Program-made: the position numbers and the translations under genes
Shown here: piece by piece, positions 47,411 through 55,475 of the stretch
How the letters are laid out: every line of letters begins with the position of its first letter
Numbering within the stretch: the first letter of the stretch is position 1
Notes under the pieces: generated by a model
Databases searched by the model: none
What the model was told of the DNA's origin: nothing
The model's input: the letters and a program-made list of their open reading frames with translations, nothing else
From: Silene noctiflora
Lineage: Eukaryota > Streptophyta > Magnoliopsida > Caryophyllales > Caryophyllaceae
Direction: 5' to 3'
Assembly (NCBI GenBank): GCA_009801015.1
Contig: VHZZ01000225.1
Location: 177,101-232,575 of the forward strand
Length of the DNA stretch: 55,475 nt

Positions 47411-48421
47411 CTAGGTGGCTAGGTTGCATGAAAACGGACACGGACACGACATGAACTCTCGATTTTTTTAGGACACGGCAAAAAAACCAATATACATATT
47501 AAAATAAAGGGAATTTAAAGCCCATTACAACGGACATCTAAACTTTGGTCATTTAAAGGTCACAAAGTCGTAAAACAACCAATACTAATGTCTTATACGT
47601 GAAAATCAAATGTCTTACAAACAACAAAGTTCCAACTTCCAAATTACAAAGCCAAATTTAAAAAAGAATAACAGGACTCCATTTGGCTACTAGAGTTGGC
47701 TACATACTGATTACTGATATAGGTGCTGTATCTTACAGCCAGTCAGCAACTCAGCAATACTAAACAAGAATAACAGGACTATTAGAGTTGCAGCAAACAA
47801 CAAACATCAAACATATGTCCTAGTTTCTGAAAATTGCCCCAAATCAAACAAACCCTAATTTTCGAAAATTGCCCCCCAAATCAAACAAACAATCTCCAAA
47901 TTAAAAACCCCCAAATTTAATAATAACAACAATAATAACGATTGATTTTGATTAATATAATTGATTAGAAACTTATTATTATGTAGAGATTAATAAAGAA
48001 ATAAAACCTAGATTGAGAAATTTGGAAAGAGTGAAAAGTAAGTCACCTGGTGAGTGTGGTGACTTCCTTGCACGGAGCAGAGGTCGCCGGCGAGGAAAGT
48101 CAGCGACGAAGAAACACTGGTGGTCAGAGGAGGCGAGGGGAGGCTGACGGCGTGGAGGGAGTAACGGGAGAACTTGAGCAGTGAGATGTAAAGAAGCGAT
48201 GTCGCGTGAAATGAATTTTGAATTAGAAATCTAATTTGTTGAATTCGTATTTGGTGTGTCCGGAAGACATGGGCCGTATCCAACGTAGTTGGACCGTGTT
48301 TGACTCGTCTTCTTTTAAATTAAAAACCAAGGACACGGTTTTAGGCGTGTCCAAAACGTTCTCAAGCATGTTCATGTCCGACGCGGGAATGCCCAAAACT
48401 AGGCGTGTCTGTGCAACCTAG
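47411..48421. mobile_element. 1,011-bp hAT-like element with 8-bp target duplication
   Basis: ACTGCTGC flanks the element on both sides (47,403-47,410 and 48,422-48,429), a perfect 8-bp target duplication as made by hAT transposases. The ends are inverted: left CTAGGTGGCTAGGTTGCATG, right (other strand) CTAGGTTGCACAGACACG. The left end has a small extra CTAGGTGG copy. No transposase is visible, so it is non-autonomous. The right half includes a GC-rich stretch that looks like a host gene fragment. Confidence 0.75.
48008..48283 (-). pseudogene. Possible captured gene fragment inside the hAT-like element
   Basis: A 91-codon minus-strand frame with GC-rich sequence between about 48,050 and 48,190 in an AT-rich element. 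It encodes a Ser/Leu-rich stretch (SLPSPPLTTSVSSSLTFLAG) followed by a donor-like CTCACCAG|GTGACTTAC. It looks like the leader and first exon of a gene picked up by a transposon. I do not recognise the source and cannot show that it is expressed. Confidence 0.3.
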
Positions 48422-48429
48422 ACTGCTGC

Positions 48430-49065
48430 TATTCGTTTTAGACTTCCCTTTTTAACTTTTTTTTCTTAGTAATAGTGACTACAAAAAAAAATCTACGGTA
48501 TTATTTTGGGTTACATCAATTTACATTGATTTTATGCCATAAAATATTTAAATGTTTAATTTTAAAAAAAACTATGTCAAACCCCAACTTCTATCATTTG
48601 AATCTTAATCTCACGCTAATCAAATGTCTCGTGGTTTGTTAATTTTCACACCCCCTTTGTCCAAATCCTAGAATCGTCTTTGCAATCCAATACTTACTTA
48701 TTTAACAAGATCATTTCGGCAGGTGTGTAATCCATGCTCTCTCTGACACAAAAGCATTGAATCTAGAGAGGATTATATCTCAAGATAAATATCTATAAAT
48801 ATCAGCCTTGATTAGAAAAATAGAAAGAGGAAAAGAAAAATAAATGGAATCACACACGACAAATTCACACAATCACACCCATGCCTATTGCCTAATGAAT
48901 ACGCGGAAGTGTATTAACCAAGAGCTAATTGCCGCCTACAATTAGGCGTCCAAACTCAGAATAAAATCACAAAATCCCTTTGTTTCTGCGATTTCTTCTC
49001 AAACTGTCTGCTACGGAAAATTCAGAATTATTCTGTAGCATACGCACACACACAGAAACACAGAG
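48430..49065. other. Upstream region of PTOX
   Basis: AT-rich promoter region and leader of the next gene. No clear TATA box or binding site stands out to me. The leader just above the ATG is CA-rich (ACGCACACACACAGAAACACAG). Confidence 0.5.
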
Positions 49066-52000
49066 ATGTCGTCGACGTCACTTTGTCCTCTTCATCAACC
49101 TTTGCCTGAAATTACAAGGAATATATCTTCACGATTAACTAAATCACACTTCATCCCTCATCTTAATTCCGTTACTTTCCCGCGCTTCTACCATTCTCGT
49201 CCAACCATTTCTAGGTAACTACTCCCTTACTCTCTCCGTTTCAATCATTTGTTTACTTTTCATTTATTGCGTTATTTTCATTTCATTATTCGGATGATCA
49301 CTAATTGAGCCGTTATGTATTTGATCTCTGCTATATCAGTTCCGATTTTGATTTACTTTAGTATACGGATTTCAACTACCTTATTTGAGCTCCATATTAA
49401 GTTATTGGCCTGAATTCGGTTTGGCGGAATTGATTAGGCTGACGTAATTGAGTTTTAGGTTGATTGATTTCGAGTTATCAGCATTGCTGCACCGGTAATT
49501 TGGAATTACATAGGTTTGGTCAGTTAACTAAGCGAGTGATGGACTGAATGACGCAATTTCTAGCTCTGATTAGCTATAATCGTTTCCTGTACGCGTTTTG
49601 TGCTCCCAAGGAGGAGTTGTATGATGAGAAACCGGTGCTTAATGATACTAGTAAATAGTTGTCAATATTGTTTTATGATTTAAGTTTAGAAATTTGTGAT
49701 AGTGGATCAAGGATTTCTAATTAAGATGAATCTTTTCCGCTGAGACTTAATGTATTTCAGCTTGTTGTGTATACACAAATGTCTACAAGATTCTCTTCTT
49801 TGTGAGAAATGAGAATGCTTTAAACAGAAGGTACTCGATTATACGACATTATTTTACTTTGCCTGATCTGTTTGACTTGCTCACTCAAGCTTCTTCGTTG
49901 TTTTTATCTGTTCATACTAGAGCCATCAGTATTTGGCAGCTAAGTTGCTCAACTAACTAGCTTTTTATATGTTTTTAGTTCAATTTTTGTTGTTGTTTAT
50001 ATGATTATATGTACTTCACTTTGCTCCTGTGTAACTCCAGATCCTTTATATAATTGATATGCTATTTGTGACACCTGTAGCAACTTTTCCCGATTCCAAG
50101 TCAAAGCCACAATTTTACAAGATGAAGAGGAAAAAGTAATCGTCGAGGAATCATTTCAGCCAAAGACCTTATCAGATAGCAATCAGATAGGAACTAATGA
50201 AATCCCACCATCAGGAGATCCACCCTCCGACAACTCTGTGAAATGGAATATCAAAATTGAGCAATCCATAAATATCTTCCTTACTGTATGGTCCTGTTAT
50301 TTCACTCGTATATACTTGTGAACTGTGTTTTTATCGTATTTACAATCACCCTGGTGTCTGTTTTCCCTGAAGCAACTGCAGTCTCATTCTGAGTAATGTG
50401 TCTTTGTATTGTAATTGTGCAAGGTTATTTCTTTTGTGAAGCTGGTGATGGAGGCTTTTTAATACTGTCGATATCATCTGTGTATTCTTAACCAAATTTA
50501 AATTTGGTGAGCCCTGAGAAGTTAACTTGCATCTTCCAAGTAATGGATCATTGTGTAGATAAAGTTGGAGACGATTATTATGCGAGCTTATAATGAAATT
50601 TTAGAATTATTCTGAGAGTATTAGGTAAAACCATGATTTTATCATTGCTTTACTTTTATTTCACGTGTGTTTAATTAAACACTTGGTAAATATCTGTTCT
50701 CCCTTCTCTGATACCAAACTGTTCCAACGTAATGACTCACCTTGAGCTTTCTAGACAGTGTTGCGCAATTATTCTTCTATAATGTGCCACAATACCACTC
50801 TCATTACTTTCTGCTCTACTGTTTGTCTTGCTGAGTCTCAAAATGAAGTTACATTAACTTGTCCGTAACTTTGAGATCGCTAATTATTTCAGGATTCAGT
50901 GATAAAGATACTTGATACTCTGTATCATGACAGAAACTATGCAAGGTTCTTCGTCTTGGAAACCATTGCGAGGGTTCCATATTTTGGTGAGTCAAGATGT
51001 TTGCTTGATTGTCAAACTTATCTTATGTGATCTGAGTCATGAGCATAGTACTAAACGTCAGTATTAGCCTTGATCATGCAATCAGTCGTCGCGACATAAT
51101 TTTTGTGTGTCTATAATACATCATATACCACCTCAAAATGTGCTGTGGGAGTCCGCTAGCCTTCTTCAAGTCCATTACAAAGCAAGTGTGATGAAATGCC
51201 GTTATCCAAAGTGGTTATGACTTATGATGAAGTGTCGCTATCCAGAGTTAATACCGTACCATAGTAACGAGGTCTATGTGTTATATGTTTATTCAAAAAG
51301 GAAATAACATGTTGAAGATGAACAACAACGGGTATAAAAACATCACTTATTCATCTGCCTGCTGATATATGTTGAGTCTGTGGTAAAGCACTGTCACCAA
51401 TATTGTGCTTCCATTCGTGCATGTGTGCACTGAACAAAATAAGAACTTTACGTGAACACTAATTATGTATGGATACAAAATGATTAACAAGCACTCAAAC
51501 AGAAGTTAATCCTTACACTATGCATTCACATTGTCGTATCACCTTATGGACATTTCTTCTAAAATATTGTTCAAGATGTGGAACATGACCTTGTGGCAAA
51601 GTAAAAATCCTTTCCTATTAGTTATGCAGTATATTCTTAGTGCCATAACATGAGGTAAAACAGCACTGTTGCTCTTGATCCTTTTGATTAAATATGTGGA
51701 AACAAATCTTCCTACTTGCCAAACATCATTCCTGCCATGACTGCAAGTTTGCAACTAATTGACATGACCCCTGACTGTTTTTGGCAGCATTTATATCTGT
51801 TTTGCATATGTATGAGACCTTTGGTTGGTGGAGACAAGCCGATTACATAAAAGTTCATTTTGCGGAGAGCTGGAATGAGATGCATCATCTTTTGATCATG
51901 GAGGTAGGTCCTTTCTGAGAATGTAAATGGGCCACTCGAAAGCACTAATAATTTCCAGACAACCTCTTCATTATTTTATAAATGATGCAATCATATGTGG

Positions 52001-54295
52001 CTATATATTGTTGGCTGGCATATTTTCGTTATTTATAATAAAATACACTGGAGTTCAAGAGCTCATAAATTTACCTATGCCCGCATGAACTGGAATATTA
52101 TGCAGATGGCCTTGGGCCAAGTTTATAGTGCTACTATGTGGCACGTGCAACCATGTTGAAGCCTTAGTAGTTGCTATATTCCAATCTTGTTTCTTTCCAC
52201 ATGGAACTGATAAGGCGATAAGGGGGGCTCAGTCACTCTACTTATTGCGTTTTGGATCCTTGTCTTGCAAATCATAAAATTAGGTTTTTATTCCTTGAGC
52301 CACTTAGCTAAACTGGAAACAACCTCTTCCGTTCAGCACAGGGAAAGGCTTTGTCCATCTTATCCCTTTATCTCACAATGAGCACGAGTCTTTTAAGCTA
52401 CGGGCACTGGGGCAGTGATGTTGAATGGCTATATAGCCACTTAGCTAGGAGATTGAAAATTTGAAATGATATCATAGGCTGAATCTGGTGGCTTCAACAG
52501 AAAAATGTAATAAGAACAATTAACTAGTGTCACTATGGGGTGCAATGGATAATATTCGGATTAAAGGCGCCAATGAGCGTTCAAGCATCATTCCATTGAT
52601 TGAGTGCTTGAAGATATCCGACACAATCGGAATTGAAAATTTGAGTCACACATAAGTCTGCTCAACCTTGTGACTCGTTGTGAGAACCATTTATCCTTAT
52701 TCATTAGACATTGAGACTCGTTATGTGATATCATTGTGACTCATTGTGCGAGCATACAAAGTGAGGGTAGTGGGTGATTGCCAGTCAAGATTAATACTAA
52801 TATGAAGGCTCCTTTTTATTAATGGAAAATTTAATGTTACAGGAATTGGGAGGAAATGCTCTCTGGTTTGATCGCTTTCTCGCTCAGCATATTGCCACTT
52901 TTTATTATTTTATGACGGTTGTCATGTATGCAGTTAGCCCAAGAATGGCTTGTAAGCATCCTGCAGCTTTTATCTTGTTGCTACTTTTTTCTTGCTAAGC
53001 ATCCGTTATTTTCTTCATTGTTTTCAGTACATAGCTGTATTTGGCTCCCCGACACACTCGTGAAATTTTAATTTCACTTGTGCTTTCTTGTGAGATAGAG
53101 AGTATGAAGTAATAATTGTGATATTTTAGGAATGTTGTTATTTATATCTTAAATTAGTACGAGCGAAAATACTCAGGTGGATATGCAGGATTGTTGATTT
53201 TGCTAGAGATGTAATTGACACGTGGCTCTTCAATTGAATTTGCAGATCATTTTTCTGAATGTGTTGAGAATCACGCGTACGAAACTTATGACAAATTTCT
53301 CAAGGCACAAGGAGGTGAGTGTGAGACTGACTGGGTTCTGTGTGGATTAAAAATTTTGGATCCTTGATGTGAAGTTTCTTTTGTCTATATTCTCTTTGAG
53401 ACTTTTTTAGTTAACTAAAAGTCTATTTAGAGTCACAAATATATAAAGGTAGCTGTTGAAGGTTCTGTCCTTGACTTAAAATATGATTGTATTTTTCACT
53501 CTTAAGCTTCCCTGATAGTAGTTATTCCACGTGTTGGGATGCATTGGATTTGAAGTTGTTAGTTTGAGTCTTTGAGATCCCGCTTATTCTTGCAATATGT
53601 TGGTCAGTACTTGATGATGTCCTTCCATGTAGATGAACTGAAAACTCAACCTGCGCCTGACGTTGCCGTAAAATACTATACCGGAGGTGATTTGTACTTG
53701 TTCGGTAAGGTCTTGTTTCTTTTTGTACTTCTCTTATACTGAAAGGATTTTCAACAAGTTCACTACTGAAATTGGTCTTTGTTACAGATGAATTCCAAAC
53801 ATCCAGAGATCCTTGTTCCCGGAGGCCCAAGATAGGTAGGTTCTGAAAAGTTTAATCTTTGAATATTCAGGTTTGAACATAGATCCAAATTTGGTAATTG
53901 CCATTCATATCGTTTCCTCTTGAAATCAAACTAGTAGTTGATTTGAAGCGTATTTGTGTGTCCCCCTATTGTCGTGTTTGCCTGTTATCATTCTAGCTGA
54001 AAAGAAATAAATTTATCTGAATTTTCTGTCTATCCATAGCATGTCCTGTATAGTTGATAAATGATAGTGATCTTTCGTCTATGCAGAGAATTTGTATGAT
54101 GTGTTTCTTAATATTAGAGATGATGAAGCTGAACATTGCAAGACAATGAGGGCGTGTCAAACCCACGGCAATCTTCGGTCTCCTCACTCCTCTAAAAAGG
54201 ATGTTGATGAATCAGGTTGTGTGATACCTCAAGACTGTGAAGGTATAGTAGATTGTATAAAGAAATCGGTTACTTCTCCCGAAAGCAACCTGTAA
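49066..54295 (+). CDS. PTOX: Plastid terminal oxidase (plastoquinol oxidase, IMMUTANS)
   Basis: Nine exons: 49066-49214, 50081-50285, 50893-50986, 51788-51903, 52843-52951, 53246-53314, 53633-53704, 53788-53835 and 54087-54295. They join in frame to 356 aa, matching the nine-exon plan and roughly 350-aa length of Arabidopsis IMMUTANS. The enzyme is a di-iron oxidase on the thylakoid membrane that oxidises plastoquinol and reduces O2 to water, supporting carotenoid desaturation and chlororespiration. All six iron ligands are present: Glu141 (LETIAR), Glu180 and His183 (NEMHH), Glu232 (ECVENH), Glu301 and His304 (DDEAEH). The Ser-rich first 55 or so residues are a transit peptide. Exon 8 encodes the 16-residue PTOX-only insertion known to be needed for activity, absent from mitochondrial AOX. 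The gene appears functional. Confidence 0.97.
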
Positions 54296-55302
54296 TGTCT
54301 AACCAGTCATGATATAGTAGTAGTAGTAGTAGTAGTATAGAGTATAAAATGTTGGCAACAAATTTTTACACGTCTGATACTATTACTTACAAAATTGGCT
54401 CGAGTATGAACCTCTCTAGGCACTAGTGGCAGTAGAAAGCATGTGTTTTGTTTACAAGTGTAGAATTACGAGTACTGAACTACTGTTACGAGTAATGAGT
54501 AATATGCAAATGTTGCATATATCGCTGCACAAATTGCTATGTAAAACTGTACGAGTGAGGCATCTGATCTGACTAACTACTATCAAGAGTATTATAGACA
54601 AAATTGACAAGAGAGATGTCCTTCTGACTTGTAGCTTGCAATTACTTGATAAAATCAGCAAAACTTGGTTATCCTGCAAAAAGGAAATCAACAATGGAAA
54701 TTGCAAACGTATTAGTAAACCTAATATTTAAAGATAATATAAATGTATACTTTGTTACTAATATTTTGAGTACTAGTATTAGGCTACGACAACCGATTAT
54801 GTGAACAAGACCATGACCAGGAGACGAATAACCATAATACATGGGAGAAACGACTTTGAAGGCCATGGTGGGTTATAACTTATAAGCAATAGAAGTTGGA
54901 ATCTCGATTTCTAAACTAGAGATTGTTCGGGAGTCGTTCTGCAAGTAAAATGGGTGAAGACGTAAAGGCAATACATGTACAAGGGTGTCTTTTGGAAAAA
55001 TTATGAACAAAAGTACGAGTAAAACACGTACTTGAAAAAGCAATAACAAATCCAAAATTCATCATATCTACATTCATGAAGCAGGTAGATCATCAAGAAA
55101 GAGATGACTCACATTGAATCCTACAATCCTACATTAAAGACCCCAACAAATCACTCATATGAATGATAAAGCAGACAAGCAGTGCACCCTAACATACAAA
55201 GTGCGTAAAACCCTCTTCACATATTCAGTATTAACATATTACGACCAAACAAAAAATATATCGAATAATATTGAAGATAATAAAGAAACCTGGTGTGGCA
55301 GC
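54296..55302. other. Convergent 3' region between PTOX and the UBX gene
   Basis: It holds the 3' untranslated parts of two converging genes. Several minus-strand frames of 60-85 codons are present, but none has a recognisable domain. No RNA gene was seen. Confidence 0.6.
54315..54335 (+). repeat. (TAG)7 microsatellite in the PTOX 3' region
   Basis: Seven TAG units just past the PTOX stop, a likely length-variable marker. Confidence 0.95.
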
Positions 55303-55475
55303 CTACAGCTTCTGAATAATGACTGAATTAGCGAGCCCGGCTTGCTCTATCGTCTGGTTGAGATCAGTGAGTATTTTGGGTCCGACTGTCTGAAGCTGGT
55401 ATTCCCTACTTTCCCCAGGTCTTGAGGCATCAATGAAGGCCCTGATATCCTTGACAGTGTGGTGGTAGTTGAAGT
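55303..55475 (-). CDS. 3' end of a plant UBX-domain (PUX3/4/5-type) gene
   Basis: The last 57 codons of a minus-strand gene, cut by the window edge. The sequence [19 protein letters not shown], then [16 protein letters not shown], then [16 protein letters not shown] and stop, is the C-terminal half of a UBX domain as in plant PUX proteins with SEP and UBX domains. These are adaptors that bind the CDC48/p97 unfoldase. The family normally has a GFPPK loop here; this copy has GPK, lacking Phe-Pro. The frame is open to the window edge, and its start, SEP domain and upstream exons are outside, so it may be a gene or a decaying copy. Confidence 0.88.
   Translation of the reverse strand, partial: FNYHHTVKDIRAFIDASRPGESREYQLQTVGPKILTDLNQTIEQAGLANSVIIQKL

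Overview
This is nuclear DNA of a flowering plant, almost certainly a eudicot. It holds spliced genes with GT-AG introns for plant-specific proteins (a plastid terminal oxidase, a plant-type EHD ATPase with an N-terminal EH domain, an S-domain receptor kinase). It also holds MITEs and a mitochondrial ribosomal protein gene that has moved to the nucleus. A Caryophyllales plant (Silene or spinach type) is a guess only. It rests on the roughly 311-bp satellite length, the GTGACGG-type MITEs and the presequence-free nuclear rps10.

Layout. (1) 1-16,440: head-to-tail satellite family A, monomer about 311-312 bp, organised in higher-order repeats. It is interrupted by a 1.28-kb retroelement-like insertion (4596-5875), a 0.36-kb GC-rich insertion (8297-8656) and a hAT-like fragment (15,991-16,269). 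(2) 16,441-24,110: satellite family B, about 295-305 bp, homologous to A but clearly diverged. It joins A abruptly inside a monomer and decays towards its right edge. (3) 24,111-27,354: AT-rich boundary containing an LTR-like segment with a TATA box. (4) 27,355-55,475: gene-bearing DNA.

Genes in order: an At1g16860-like two-pass membrane protein (+, 4 exons, 428 aa); a single-exon ZmPK1-like G-type lectin receptor kinase (+, 796 aa); EHD1 (-, 16 exons, 544 aa); nuclear-encoded mitochondrial RPS10 (-, 109 aa, with an intron in its 5' leader); plastid terminal oxidase PTOX/IMMUTANS (+, 9 exons, 356 aa); and the 3' end of a plant UBX-domain (PUX) gene (-), cut by the window edge. All exon chains keep frame throughout. 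These are unrelated genes lying side by side, not a pathway: endocytic recycling (EHD1), mitochondrial translation (RPS10), plastoquinol oxidation (PTOX), CDC48 adaptor (UBX) and surface perception (receptor kinase).

The most unusual content is the satellite block: two related families, multimeric higher-order units, a strongly kept GTGTA-N3-TACAC palindrome in both families, and an abrupt A/B junction. Other points of interest are the RPS10 gene with no added presequence, a 1,011-bp element with an 8-bp target duplication that may carry a gene fragment, and a UBX domain lacking two residues of its CDC48-binding loop.
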